64,000 bases of DNA, taken from the NCBI RefSeq assembly GCF_001613425.1, contig NZ_BDCI01000045.1, forward strand, positions 1 through 64,000, given 5' to 3'. The stretch is from Nocardia vulneris (GTDB taxonomy: Bacteria; Actinomycetota; Actinomycetes; Mycobacteriales; Mycobacteriaceae). The notes below the pieces were generated by a model. It had not been told where the DNA came from, ran no database searches, and saw only the letters and a program-made list of their open reading frames with translations. Below, piece after piece: positions 52,117-60,964 of this stretch. The position numbers and the translations under genes were made by a program. How positions within the stretch are numbered: the first letter of the stretch is position 1; every line of letters starts with the position of its first letter.

Positions 52117-53727
52117 TCAGTGGCTGTGCCCGTGGTGGCTGTGCTCCGGCGCCTCTTCGGCGGGCTTGTCCACGACCGCGCTCTCGGTGGTCAGGATCAT
52201 GCGCGCCACCGACGCCGCGTTCACCACGGCCGAGCGGGTCACCTTCACCGGGTCGACGACACCGTCGGTGACCAGGTCACCGTAGGTGAGGGTGGCGGCG
52301 TTGAAGCCGTCCTTGCCCTCGGCGACCTTGCTGACCACCACGGCACCGTCCACGCCCGCGTTGGTGGCGATCCAGAACAGCGGGGCCGACAGCGCGGTCC
52401 GCACCACCTCGACGCCGACCGCCTCGTCGCCGGACAGCGAGTCGCGCAGGTCGCCGAGCTTGGCCGCCGCCTGCACCAGCGCGGAGCCGCCGCCGGGCAC
52501 GATGCCCTCCTCGACCGCCGCCTTGGCCGCGCTCACCGCGTCCTCGACCCGGTACTTGCGCTCCTTGAGCGCCGTCTCGGTGGCCGCGCCGACCTTGATC
52601 ACCGCGACGCCGCCGGACAGCTTGGCCAGCCGCTCCTCGAGCTTCTCCCGATCCCAGTCGGAGTCGGTGGCCTCGATCTCCCGCCGCAGCTGCGCGCTGC
52701 GCGCCGAAATGTCCTCGGCGGTACCCGCACCATCGATGATGGTGGTGTCGTCCTTGCTGACGACGACGCGGCGCGCCTTGCCCAGCACGTCGAGGCCGGC
52801 CTCGCGCAGCGTGATGCCCAGGTCCGGGTTGATCACGGTGCCCGCGGTGACCACGGCCAGGTCGTCCAGGAACGCCTTGCGCCGGTCACCGAAGAACGGC
52901 GCCTTCACCGCGACGGCCTTGATCGTCTTGCGGATCGAGTTGACCACCAGGGTGGACAGCGCCTCGCCCTCGACGTCCTCGGCGATGATCAGCACCGGCT
53001 TGCCGGATTCGGCGATCTTCTCCAGCAGCGGCAGGAAGTCGGGCAGCGAGCTGACCTTCTCCCGGTGCAGCAGGATGTAGGCGTCCTCCAGCACGGCCTG
53101 CTGGGCGTCGATGTCGGTGACGAAGTACGGCGACAGGTAGCCCTTGTCGAACTGCACGCCCTCGGTGACGACGAGCTCGGTCTGCAGCGTCGAGGACTCC
53201 TCGACAGTGACGACGCCGTCCTTGCCGACGACAGTCAGCGCCTTGCCGACCATCTCGCCGATTTCCTCGTCCCGCGAGGAGACCGTGGCGACCTGCGCGA
53301 TCGCCTTCTCGCCGGACACCGGGGTGGCCGCGGCCAGCAGTGCCTCGGCGACCGCGTCGGCGGCCTTGGCGATGCCCGCGCCGAGCGAAATCGGATTCGC
53401 GCCCGCGGCAACGTTCTTCAGGCCGGCCCGGACCAGTGCCTGGGCCAGCACGGTGGCGGTGGTGGTGCCGTCGCCCGCCACATCGTTGGTCTTCGTGGCG
53501 ACGCTCTTGACCAGCTGCGCGCCGAGGTTCTCGAACGGGTCCTCGAGGTCGATCTCGCGCGCGATGGTGACACCGTCGTTGGTCACGGTCGGGCCGCCGA
53601 AGGCCTTCGCGAGCACGACGTGGCGGCCACGCGGGCCGAGGGTGACCTTGACGGCGTCGGCGAGCTTGTCGACGCCGCGTTCCAGAGCCCGGCGAGCGTG
53701 CTCGTCGAACTCGATCTGCTTTGCCAT
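52117..53727 (-). CDS. groL1: 60-kDa chaperonin GroEL1
   Basis: This 536-residue type I chaperonin is complete: MAKQIEFDEHARRALERGVDKLADAVKVTLGPRGRHVVL, GDGTTTATVLAQAL (ATP site), and VEEGIVPGGGSAL. The C-terminus is histidine-rich (EHSHHGHSH) instead of the usual GGM repeats. This is the mark of the GroEL1 paralogue that in mycobacteria lies behind groES and is linked to biofilm/mycolate roles and metal binding. The general-housekeeping GroEL2 would be elsewhere in the genome. Confidence 0.97.
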   Translation of the reverse strand: MAKQIEFDEHARRALERGVDKLADAVKVTLGPRGRHVVLAKAFGGPTVTNDGVTIAREIDLEDPFENLGAQLVKSVATKTNDVAGDGTTTATVLAQALVRAGLKNVAAGANPISLGAGIAKAADAVAEALLAAATPVSGEKAIAQVATVSSRDEEIGEMVGKALTVVGKDGVVTVEESSTLQTELVVTEGVQFDKGYLSPYFVTDIDAQQAVLEDAYILLHREKVSSLPDFLPLLEKIAESGKPVLIIAEDVEGEALSTLVVNSIRKTIKAVAVKAPFFGDRRKAFLDDLAVVTAGTVINPDLGITLREAGLDVLGKARRVVVSKDDTTIIDGAGTAEDISARSAQLRREIEATDSDWDREKLEERLAKLSGGVAVIKVGAATETALKERKYRVEDAVSAAKAAVEEGIVPGGGSALVQAAAKLGDLRDSLSGDEAVGVEVVRTALSAPLFWIATNAGVDGAVVVSKVAEGKDGFNAATLTYGDLVTDGVVDPVKVTRSAVVNAASVARMILTTESAVVDKPAEEAPEHSHHGHSH

Positions 53728-53762
53728 AAGTCCTATTCCTTGGATTCCAGGGCTTGAGATGA

Positions 53763-53799
53763 CACTGCCCCGGCCCCGCTCAGCGGAACCGGGGCAGTG
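53763..53799 (-). terminator. groES-groEL1 intercistronic hairpin
   Basis: CACTGCCCCGG (53763-53773) pairs perfectly with CCGGGGCAGTG (53789-53799) in the 131-bp gap. It may act as an attenuator or RNA-stability element setting different groES and groEL1 levels. Confidence 0.6.
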
Positions 53800-53858
53800 G
53801 CACGACTAGATCCGGGCGGTCGGGTGGCAGCGGACCGTCACCACCGCGCGGAGCGCGG

Positions 53859-54158
53859 TCACTTGGTGACGACGGCCAGCACGTCGCGCGCCGACAGGAT
53901 GAGGTACTCCTCGCCCTGGTACTTGATCTCGGTGCCGCCGTACTTGCTGTAGATGACGGTGTCACCTTCCTTGACGTCGACCGGGATGCGGTCACCCTTG
54001 TCGGTGACGCGGCCTTCGCCGACGGCGATGACGGTGCCCTCCTGCGGCTTTTCCTTCGCCGTGTCGGGGATGACCAGGCCGGAGGCCGTCGTCGTCTCGG
54101 CCTCGTTGGCCTGGACGAGGATCTTGTCCTCGAGCGGCTTGATGTTCACGCTCGCCAC
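53859..54158 (-). CDS. groS: 10-kDa co-chaperonin GroES
   Basis: This 99-residue co-chaperonin has IKPLEDKILVQANEAETTTASGLVIPDTAKEKPQEGTVIAVGEGR (including the mobile loop) and EGDTVIYSKYGGTEIKYQGEEYLILSARDVLAVV. It is the first gene of the groES–groEL1 operon behind a CIRCE element, with AGTGGAGGGC before the ATG. Confidence 0.98.
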   Translation of the reverse strand: MASVNIKPLEDKILVQANEAETTTASGLVIPDTAKEKPQEGTVIAVGEGRVTDKGDRIPVDVKEGDTVIYSKYGGTEIKYQGEEYLILSARDVLAVVTK

Positions 54159-54392
54159 GTTGAGCCCTCCACTTTCAGGGGATTACCGGAACTGTTGTTC
54201 CGGACCATCGGTATCTGTATCGGTCACAGGTTCTTTCGAGCGACCTGCAAACAGTCGCAAGCGGTAGCCGACCCTGCGCTCAGCCCCGTCGTCGCGGGTG
54301 CCGGGACCCCTGCTCAGTAGTCGAAACTGCCTGGCACAAGTACAAAGCACCGAGCGGACGGGTGTCCGGCCGGGCATGTCACACAGTGCCGA

Positions 54393-54419
54393 CTAGCACT
54401 CTATACATGAGAGTGCCAG
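54393..54419 (-). promoter_or_regulatory. CIRCE element (HrcA operator)
   Basis: CTAGCACTC-N9-GAGTGCCAG matches the CIRCE consensus TTAGCACTC-N9-GAGTGCTAA at seven of nine positions in each arm counted together as a near-perfect inverted repeat. It lies 234 bp upstream of groES and indicates heat-shock repression by HrcA. Confidence 0.88.
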
Positions 54420-54989
54420 CGCTCAAGGCCGGGCGGTGCCAATTTCGGATCGCCGTGCAGCCCAGGCGGTCGCGACACGCCCAACGCACGCTCGCGGGGG
54501 TTCCAAATAGATCCGGAAAACTGTAACGTTCGGATAACGGATTGTGACACTATTGACGACGGTCGCTGTCCGACCACTGTGTTCGTCCCGAACCAGTGCC
54601 GTCGGAGACCAGGGGTCGTCAACAGCAGGCACGTCGTCACGGCACTCGGCTTCACCGAATACCTCAGCGGCACCGAACAGTTCAGCGGCACCGAGCAGTT
54701 CCACGGCACCGACGCCCCGGAGCCCGCGAACCACCCGGCACCGGGGAACACCCAGCGTCACCAGAACTACGTCTCATCGAGAGCTGCACCAGAGAGCTAG
54801 CCACACGTGATCCACCGCCGGTCCCCGCGACCCCACCGGACAACGGGACCGACCGGATTTCGGAGTCCGAACCGTGCGTCGACCACGACGATTCGGCAGT
54901 CCAACGAGATGGTCGGCGACGACGAGTTGCTTACGAGAGCGAATACCCCAGCCGCACATGACCATCCGCTCGAAGGGAGGTGAATGAAC
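54420..54989. other. intergenic region between groES promoter and Hsp70-like gene
   Basis: This 570-bp gap has no supported gene. It contains three 18-bp imperfect tandem copies of CAGCGGCACCGAACAGTT (54664-54716); a 73-codon open frame over them gives an SGTEQF repeat but lacks a ribosome site. The promoter of the downstream gene must lie in the last 200 bp. Confidence 0.5.
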
Positions 54990-56546
54990 ATGCGAACATC
55001 CCTCGGCATCTCCGCCGGGTCCGAGGTCGTCTGCTCGGCACTGGTCGCCACCGCCGCGAACGGGGCGCAGAGCTTCGATTACCGGGTCGTCTCCGCCGAC
55101 GCGGCGCATTCCGATCTCGGCGACCTGGTCGCCTCCTCGATCGAGTTGATGACCACCCAGCTGCCGACCACCCAGCTGGCCCACGACGTGGACTACCCCG
55201 TCGGCGCCCGGTTCGCCGGCGCGAGCCCGCGCAACCTCGAATCGCCGACCAGCAGGCCGCCCACCAGCGTCGCCGTCGCCTACCGGACCAAAGAGCAGGC
55301 GCAGGCCATCCGCTCGGCCACCGGCAAACAGCGCGAACTGCGCCTGGTGCCCGAGGGCACCGCGGCACTCACCTACCTCCGGCACACCGGGCTGCTCGAC
55401 CGCTACGAGACGGTCGCCATCATCGATCTCGGCGCGAGCGGGCTCACCGTCACCGTGGCCGACCAGGCCGACGGCACCGTGCTGCGGTCCGAGCGCACCG
55501 GCGCGATCAGCGGCAACGCCATCGACGACCTGATCTACCACCATCTGGTCGACCTGCACTACGCCCGGCGCGGCACCCGGCCCAACCGCGGCATGCTGAC
55601 CAACCGTGGCCGCGCGGCCAAGGAACATCTGTCCATCGCGCCCGCCGTCACCATCGACCATGTCGCCGGGCAGCCGCTCAAACTGACCAGGGCCGACTTC
55701 GAAGAGCTCATCGCCGACCTGCTCCGCGAGACCGCCGTCTTCGCGGCCGCGGTATTCGCCCGGGCGCCCAAGTTCCCCGAAGCGGTGGCCGTGATCGGCG
55801 GCGGCGCCAATATCCCCGCCGTCGTGGACACCCTCGCCCACCAGCTCGACGTGCCGGTGTTCACGGTGGAAGATCCCGACGCCGTGATCGCGAAAGGGGC
55901 CGCGCTGGTTGCCGATTCGGTCCAGCCGTCGGTGATCCCGCTGGCCGCGCTCGGCAGCGACGCGCCGGTCGGCACGTTCACCAAGGTGGTCGGCACGCTC
56001 GCCGGTGCCATCGTCGTGGTCGGGCTGATCATCGGCTACGGCGTGAAGACGTTCGCGCCCACCTCCGACGACGAGGTCTCCCCCGCGGGCACCACCAGCA
56101 GCGCGTCCCAGCTGCCGCCCGCACCGGTGAGCGTCGTCCCGCCGACCGGAGCGGGCACCGCGACCAGCGGGCGTACCCAGGAGAGCACCAACCGGCCGAG
56201 CGACGGCAACCTGCCCTCGATCACCCAGGACCGCGGGCAGCCGTCGAGCACGCCGGCACCGTCCGCCGCCCCGCCGCCCAGCCCGCCCACCCTGCGGCCG
56301 GACCCGAACCTCCCGGTCATCCCGTTCCCCGAACTGCTCGGCCCGCTGTTCGGCAACCCCACCACGCCCCCGGGCGGTTCCTCGGGGCCGGACAAGCCCA
56401 AGCCCGGCGCCGCCCCCACCCCGACCCAGGTCCCGCCCACCGGCCAACGCCAGGCCCCCGCCCAATCCCAACTCCCCATCATCCCCCGCTCCAACTCCGG
56501 CTCCGCCCACCTCGGCGGAACCGACCAGCCGAGCCACCCGGACTGA
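54990..56546 (+). CDS. Hsp70/actin-fold membrane protein with proline-rich tail
   Basis: This 518-residue protein has an actin/Hsp70-like nucleotide-binding core (about 1-320): GISAGSEVVCSALV, VPEGTAALTYLRHTG, AIIDLGASGLTVTVADQADGTV (phosphate-2) and AVIGGGANIPAVVDTLAHQL (adenosine motif). One transmembrane helix (LAGAIVVVGLIIGYGV) and an extracytoplasmic Pro/Ser/Thr-rich tail of about 170 residues follow. It has no substrate-binding domain like DnaK. ATG 54990 has GGAGG nine bases upstream; ATG 54984 is too close. Role unknown; an envelope-linked actin-like ATPase is inferred. Confidence 0.8.
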   Translation: MRTSLGISAGSEVVCSALVATAANGAQSFDYRVVSADAAHSDLGDLVASSIELMTTQLPTTQLAHDVDYPVGARFAGASPRNLESPTSRPPTSVAVAYRTKEQAQAIRSATGKQRELRLVPEGTAALTYLRHTGLLDRYETVAIIDLGASGLTVTVADQADGTVLRSERTGAISGNAIDDLIYHHLVDLHYARRGTRPNRGMLTNRGRAAKEHLSIAPAVTIDHVAGQPLKLTRADFEELIADLLRETAVFAAAVFARAPKFPEAVAVIGGGANIPAVVDTLAHQLDVPVFTVEDPDAVIAKGAALVADSVQPSVIPLAALGSDAPVGTFTKVVGTLAGAIVVVGLIIGYGVKTFAPTSDDEVSPAGTTSSASQLPPAPVSVVPPTGAGTATSGRTQESTNRPSDGNLPSITQDRGQPSSTPAPSAAPPPSPPTLRPDPNLPVIPFPELLGPLFGNPTTPPGGSSGPDKPKPGAAPTPTQVPPTGQRQAPAQSQLPIIPRSNSGSAHLGGTDQPSHPD

Positions 56547-56618
56547 ACCGCGTTCCCCCGAGGTGCGCCGCCCGAAGGTTCCGCGCACCAACAAGGTCAG
56601 CATCCGCCCCACGGCCCG

Positions 56619-57167
56619 CACCACTTCTGAGCTCACGCACCACTTCTGCGGCTTCGCACCCGCTACGGCGGGCCACAACCGGTGCGGGAACACAGAACCG
56701 GTGCGGCCACGTCGAAGCGGCGCCGCCGACCGGTAGTCGCTGTCCGCGTCCGTCTGCGCGGCCCGCGACGACAGCCCCCGCGCTCGCGGCACCACTTCTG
56801 AGCTCACGCACCCCTTCTGTGGCTTCGCACCCGCTATGGCAGGCCACAGCGGGTGCGAGAAGACAGAACCCGTGCGACTACGACAAGGTGGGGCCGCCGA
56901 CCGGCGCTGCGGCCAGCATCCGGTGCTGTGGCCAGCGGCAAAGTGCCACACCACTTCCGCGGCCTCGCACCCGCTACGGCGGGCCACAGCCGGTGCGGGA
57001 ACACAGAACTCGTGCGACTACGCCGGGGAGCGCCGCCGACCGGCACTCGCGGGTCCGCATCCGTTGCCGTGGTCGGCGGCGAGAGCCCGAGCGTAGGTCC
57101 GACATGCCGCGGCCACGCACCCGCTATGGCGGGCCGCAGCGGGTGTGGGAAGGCAGAAGGGGTGCGG
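56619..57167. repeat. four-copy intergenic hairpin repeat
   Basis: Four imperfect copies share a core of about 50 bp, CGCACCCGCTACGGCGGGCC followed by ACAGCCGGTGCGGGAACACA, starting at 56655, 56826, 56966 and 57116 (spacings 171, 140, 150). The first three also share a GCCGCCGACCGG segment after the core, and the first two a CACCACTTCTGAGCTCACGC lead. In copy 2 the arms TCGCACCCGCT/AGCGGGTGCGA are a perfect 11-bp inverted repeat. The region separates the Hsp70-like gene from convergent tsaD. Confidence 0.88.
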
Positions 57168-57169
57168 GG

Positions 57170-58213
57170 TCAGCTGACGCGGCTTACCGAGACCGGGAGG
57201 CCGGGGTCGGTGGCTACGGTGAGGGCGGAGGGGGGTGCACCGCCGGCGATCACGTGGGCGCCGAGGGCGGCGATCATCACGCCGTTGTCGGTGCACAGCC
57301 GGGGTTTGGGCACGCGGAGGGTCAATCCGGCGGCGGCGCAACGTTCTTCGGCCATCGAGCGGATCCGGGAATTGGCGGTGGCGCCGCCGCCGAGCACGAG
57401 GGTGTCGACGCCGACGTCCTGCGCGGCGCGGACCGCTTTCATGGTGAGCACGTCGGCGACCGCTTCCTGGAACGACGCGGCGATATTCGGGATGGGCAGG
57501 TCGGCGGCGGTCAGGCCACTGCGCTGCGCTGCCTCGACGTAGCGGGCGACGGCGGTTTTCAGGCCGGAGAAGGAGAAGTCGTATCGGGCGTCCCGCGGGC
57601 CGGTCATGCCGCGCGGGAAGGCGATCGCACCCGGATCACCCTGTGCGGCAGCGGCGTCCAGTGCCGGGCCGCCGGGAAAGCCGAGCCCGAGCAGCCGCGC
57701 GACCTTGTCGAACGCCTCGCCGGCGGCATCGTCGACGGTGCTGCCCAGCTCGACGATGGGTGCGGCCAGATCGGTGACGTGCAGCAGGTGGGTGTGCCCG
57801 CCGGACACGAGCAGCGCGACGCACGGCGGCATCGGACCGTGCTCCAGCGTGTCCACCGCGACGTGCCCGCCGAGATGGTTCAGCGCGTAGAACGGCACAT
57901 CCCAGGCCGCCGCATAGGCTTTCGCCGCCGCGACGCCGACCAGCAGCGCGCCCGCCAGTCCGGGGCCGATGGTCACGGCGAGCGCGTCGGGCTTGGTGAT
58001 GCCGGCGGCGGCGAGCGCCCGGCGCATGGCGGGGACGATCGCTTCCAGGTGTGCCCGGGACGCGATCTCGGGCACCACGCCGCCGAAGCGGGCGTGCTGA
58101 TCGACGCTGGAGGCGACCTCGTCGGCGAGCAGCTCGCAGCTGCCGTCCTCGTGCCTGCGCACGATGCCGACTCCGGTTTCGTCGCAGGAGCTTTCGATGC
58201 CCATGATGATCAC
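57170..58213 (-). CDS. tsaD: tRNA t6A threonylcarbamoyltransferase TsaD
   Basis: This 347-residue ASKHA-fold enzyme transfers the threonylcarbamoyl group to A37 of ANN-decoding tRNAs with TsaB and TsaE. It has IMGIESSCDETGVGIV, the metal-binding HLGGHVAVD region, LLVSGGHTHLLHV and LVLGGGATANSRIR. GTG 58211-58213 overlaps the rimI stop (GTGA). It is the last gene of the alr–tsaD operon. Confidence 0.97.
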   Translation of the reverse strand: MIIMGIESSCDETGVGIVRRHEDGSCELLADEVASSVDQHARFGGVVPEIASRAHLEAIVPAMRRALAAAGITKPDALAVTIGPGLAGALLVGVAAAKAYAAAWDVPFYALNHLGGHVAVDTLEHGPMPPCVALLVSGGHTHLLHVTDLAAPIVELGSTVDDAAGEAFDKVARLLGLGFPGGPALDAAAAQGDPGAIAFPRGMTGPRDARYDFSFSGLKTAVARYVEAAQRSGLTAADLPIPNIAASFQEAVADVLTMKAVRAAQDVGVDTLVLGGGATANSRIRSMAEERCAAAGLTLRVPKPRLCTDNGVMIAALGAHVIAGGAPPSALTVATDPGLPVSVSRVS

Positions 58214-58713
58214 GAGAGCACCTCGTCCGGCAGGGGCAGGGCGCTCAGCGCGGGCCTGCGCATGGTGTAGGCGTCGGCGCCGCTGGGGTGGTAGTAGTTC
58301 TTGCGCAGGCCGATGATGTGGAATCCGTGCTTGGCGTACAACGCGATCGCGGGATCGTTGTCGGTGCGCACCTCGAGGAACACCGGCCCGCCGCGCTTGC
58401 CTGCTTCGTCGAGCAGGGCCTCCAGCAGCCGGGTGCCGATGCCGGCGCGCAGGTAGCTCGGGTCGACGCCGATGGTGTGTACCTCGGCTTCGGGGTGGCG
58501 GTCGTCACCGAGCAGCGCGATGCCGGCGTAACCGACCATTCGCCCGTCGGCGTCGCGCGCGGTGATGTAGCGATTGTGTGCCGCAGCCAGTTCCGACTGG
58601 AACGCGACCGCGTGCCAGGGGTCGTCCTCCGGGAACAGCAGCTGTTCCAGTTCGACGCAGCGGTCGATGTCGGTGACGGCCATCGGTTCGATCCGGATGT
58701 CCACCGGTCTCAC
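58210..58713 (-). CDS. rimI: ribosomal-protein-alanine N-acetyltransferase RimI
   Basis: This 167-residue GNAT acetyltransferase modifies the N-terminus of ribosomal protein S18 or similar. It shows EVHTIGVDPSYLRAGIGTRLLEALLDEA (acetyl-CoA P-loop), FLEVRTDNDPAIALYAKHGFHIIGLRKNYYHPSGADAYTMRR. GTG 58711-58713 overlaps the tsaB stop (GTGA), and the gene overlaps tsaD the same way. Confidence 0.93.
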   Translation of the reverse strand: MRPVDIRIEPMAVTDIDRCVELEQLLFPEDDPWHAVAFQSELAAAHNRYITARDADGRMVGYAGIALLGDDRHPEAEVHTIGVDPSYLRAGIGTRLLEALLDEAGKRGGPVFLEVRTDNDPAIALYAKHGFHIIGLRKNYYHPSGADAYTMRRPALSALPLPDEVLS

Positions 58714-59390
58714 GCTCCCGTCCGGTCGAGGGTGCGGTAGCTCTTCTCGACGGCGTCGGGCCTGCGTAGATACAGCGGCACCAGCGGGTCGGGCACCGCG
58801 CGCGCGAGCACCGCGGCCGCGGCGACCGTGGCCAGGCCGGCCGGTGACGGCGTCTCCACCGGCAGCACCGGTAGGTCGAAGAAGTCGACGTGCGAGGCGG
58901 ATCCGGCGATCACGGTGGCCTGCGCGAGATCGACCTCGCCGGGCTTGGCCACCTCCGGTCCCGCGACGCGCACGCCGTCGCGATAGCGCGCCCAGTAGAC
59001 CTCGCGGCGGCGCGCGTCGGTGACGACGAGCAGTTCGCTTTCGGGAGTGAGGTCCGCCGCGGCGTCCGCGGCGATGGCGTCGAGACTGCACACCCCGTAG
59101 ACCGGCAGCCCGAGCGCGTCACCGAAGGCGGCGGCGGTCGCCATGCCGACCCGCAGTCCGGTGAACGGGCCGGGGCCGATGCCGACCACGACCGCGGCGA
59201 GGTCGGTCCTGGAACGGCCTGCCTCGGTGAGACATTCGAGGATCTGCGGCGTGAGCACCTCGGCATGCGCACGCGGATCGACCCGCACACGGGAGGCGAC
59301 CGTGCGCGTCTGGATCGGTGCTGCCTGCTCCAGTTCCACCAATCCCGCGGTCACGGCGGGTGTCGCGGTGTCGACACTTAATACCAGCAT
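58710..59390 (-). CDS. tsaB: TsaB, t6A pathway dimerisation subunit
   Basis: This 226-residue inactive ASKHA protein partners TsaD. It has VLSVDTATPAVTAGLVE, LAAVVVGIGPGPFTGLRVGMATAAAFGDALGLPVYGVCSLDAIA, which is typical of TsaB. It overlaps rimI (GTGA) and starts 55 bp after tsaE ends. Confidence 0.95.
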   Translation of the reverse strand: MLVLSVDTATPAVTAGLVELEQAAPIQTRTVASRVRVDPRAHAEVLTPQILECLTEAGRSRTDLAAVVVGIGPGPFTGLRVGMATAAAFGDALGLPVYGVCSLDAIAADAAADLTPESELLVVTDARRREVYWARYRDGVRVAGPEVAKPGEVDLAQATVIAGSASHVDFFDLPVLPVETPSPAGLATVAAAAVLARAVPDPLVPLYLRRPDAVEKSYRTLDRTGA

Positions 59391-59445
59391 GATTGACCCA
59401 ACGATACCGGGTGGTAGCTGCCGCCGGTGCGGAGCTACCAGGTAG

Positions 59446-59892
59446 TTAATCCACCCATTCCCATTCGGCGGTGCGCACGTCCGAATCCGGTTCGCGCGAG
59501 AGCTGCACCCGCAGATGCCGGTCGGTCAGGTGCTCCACGACGCCACGGCCCCACTCCACCACGACCACCGCCTGGTGCAGGTCGGTGTCGAGGTCCAGCG
59601 CGTCCAGCTCGTCGAGGTCGCCACCGAGCCGGTAGGCGTCCACGTGCACCAGCGGCACCGCCCCTACCTGCGCACCTGCCCGGTGCTGCCGGGCGATGAT
59701 GAAGGTGGGCGAACTCACCCGGCCCTGCACCCCGAGCCCCGCCGCGATGCCGCGGGTCAGTGCCGTCTTGCCCGCGCCGAGCGGCCCGTCCAGCACGACC
59801 AGGTCGCCGGCACCGAGCCCGGCGGCCAGTTCCCGGCCGAGTGCTTCGGTGTCGGCCACCGTGGGCAGTGTGCGTTGCTGACGATCAGCCAC
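59446..59892 (-). CDS. tsaE: TsaE, t6A pathway ATPase
   Basis: This 148-residue P-loop ATPase has DTEALGRELAAGLGAGDLVVLDGPLGAGKTALTRGIAAGLGV, SSPTFIIARQH and VHVDAYRLGG. GTG 59890-59892 overlaps the upstream hydrolase stop by eight bases. TsaE drives the ATP-dependent cycle of TsaB–TsaD. Confidence 0.95.
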   Translation of the reverse strand: MADRQQRTLPTVADTEALGRELAAGLGAGDLVVLDGPLGAGKTALTRGIAAGLGVQGRVSSPTFIIARQHRAGAQVGAVPLVHVDAYRLGGDLDELDALDLDTDLHQAVVVVEWGRGVVEHLTDRHLRVQLSREPDSDVRTAEWEWVD

Positions 59893-60964
59893 TGGTCACC
59901 TCCGACGGGTGCGGTTCGAGCACGCCGGCGCGCACCAGCAATCGATCGAGCGCGTCGTTGACGATGTCCGGGAATTGCAGATGCGCCATGTGCGCGGCCT
60001 CCCGCAGATGAATCAGCTCACTGGCCTTCAACTCTCGGGCGAGCGCGCGTGAGTTGCGGAACGGGATCACCAGATCGTGCGAGCCGCCGATGATCAGCAC
60101 CGGCAGCTGGGCCAGCGCGGGCAGCGCGGCCGACTCGTCGTGCAGCTCGATGGCTTTGAGGAATTTCACGATGGTCTCGACCGGGGTGTCGTCGATCATC
60201 ATCGTGGTGAACCGGGACAGCGTCGGGCTCACCGGCCCGTGGAACGAGCTGACGTGCAGGATCGGCGTGATCACGTGCCGCGCCGTGGCGCGGCCCGCCT
60301 GCACCAGCGCGGGCGCGGCGGCCACGGCCAGCCGGAAGCCGTCGATGGCGGGATTGCGCAGCAGCTGGGTGATCCCGGCCGCGGTGACCTCGGCCGCCGC
60401 CGTGGACAGCAGGGCGATCCCGATCACGCGCTCGGCGAACAATTCCGGGAACTGCGCCGCGGCCGCCAGCACCGACATCCCGCCCAGCGAATGACCCACC
60501 AGCACCACCGGACCGGTCGGCGCGGTGTCCGTGATCACGGCGGCGAGGTCGCGGCCGAGCTGGGAGACCGTGCAGCGCTCGGTCGCCGAGGTGCCGGAGC
60601 GGCCGTGCCCGCGCAGGTCGAACAGCACCAGCCGAGCCCGTGCGCCCCAGCGCTTTTCGAGGTCGCGGCGTTGAAAGTGGAACGACTCCATGGTGTTGCA
60701 GAAGCCGTGCACGAAGATCACCGTGACCGGCGCGTCCGCGGGCCCGCAGGCGCGGGTGGCCAAGCGCACCCCGTCCTCGGTGTGCACGGTGCCCGCGCGA
60801 TCCTCGTCGATGAGCGCGAAGTTCTCGTCGCGATATTCGTCACGGCGGGCAGGCCAGAGCACCCGGGCGCCGGCGCGGCGCAGGGCGTGCGCCCCGGCCA
60901 GCGCGGCGACCACGCCCGCGGTGGCCAGACCGCCGCGGACCGCGGTGACCCGCCGTCTGCTCAC
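59885..60964 (-). CDS. alpha/beta hydrolase with N-terminal hydrophobic segment
   Basis: This 359-residue hydrolase begins with a hydrophobic segment (VTAVRGGLATAGVVAALAGAHAL) that may anchor or export it. It then has VIFVHGFCNTMESFHFQ, LRGHGRSG, GHSLGGMSVL (Ser near 177), GGSHDLVIPF (Asp) and AAHMAHLQFP (His). It lies between alr and tsaE with overlaps at both ends (GTGA with alr, 8 bp with tsaE). Its role in that operon is not clear. Confidence 0.88.
   Translation of the reverse strand: MSRRRVTAVRGGLATAGVVAALAGAHALRRAGARVLWPARRDEYRDENFALIDEDRAGTVHTEDGVRLATRACGPADAPVTVIFVHGFCNTMESFHFQRRDLEKRWGARARLVLFDLRGHGRSGTSATERCTVSQLGRDLAAVITDTAPTGPVVLVGHSLGGMSVLAAAAQFPELFAERVIGIALLSTAAAEVTAAGITQLLRNPAIDGFRLAVAAAPALVQAGRATARHVITPILHVSSFHGPVSPTLSRFTTMMIDDTPVETIVKFLKAIELHDESAALPALAQLPVLIIGGSHDLVIPFRNSRALARELKASELIHLREAAHMAHLQFPDIVNDALDRLLVRAGVLEPHPSEVTSG

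Noticed and set aside
54579..54800. 73-codon ORF with SGTEQF repeats
   Set aside because: No ribosome site and out of place in a promoter region; the repeat is only three imperfect 18-bp copies.
54774..56987. 737-codon minus-strand open frame
   Set aside because: Antisense to the Hsp70-like gene and extends into the hairpin repeat; no conserved motif.
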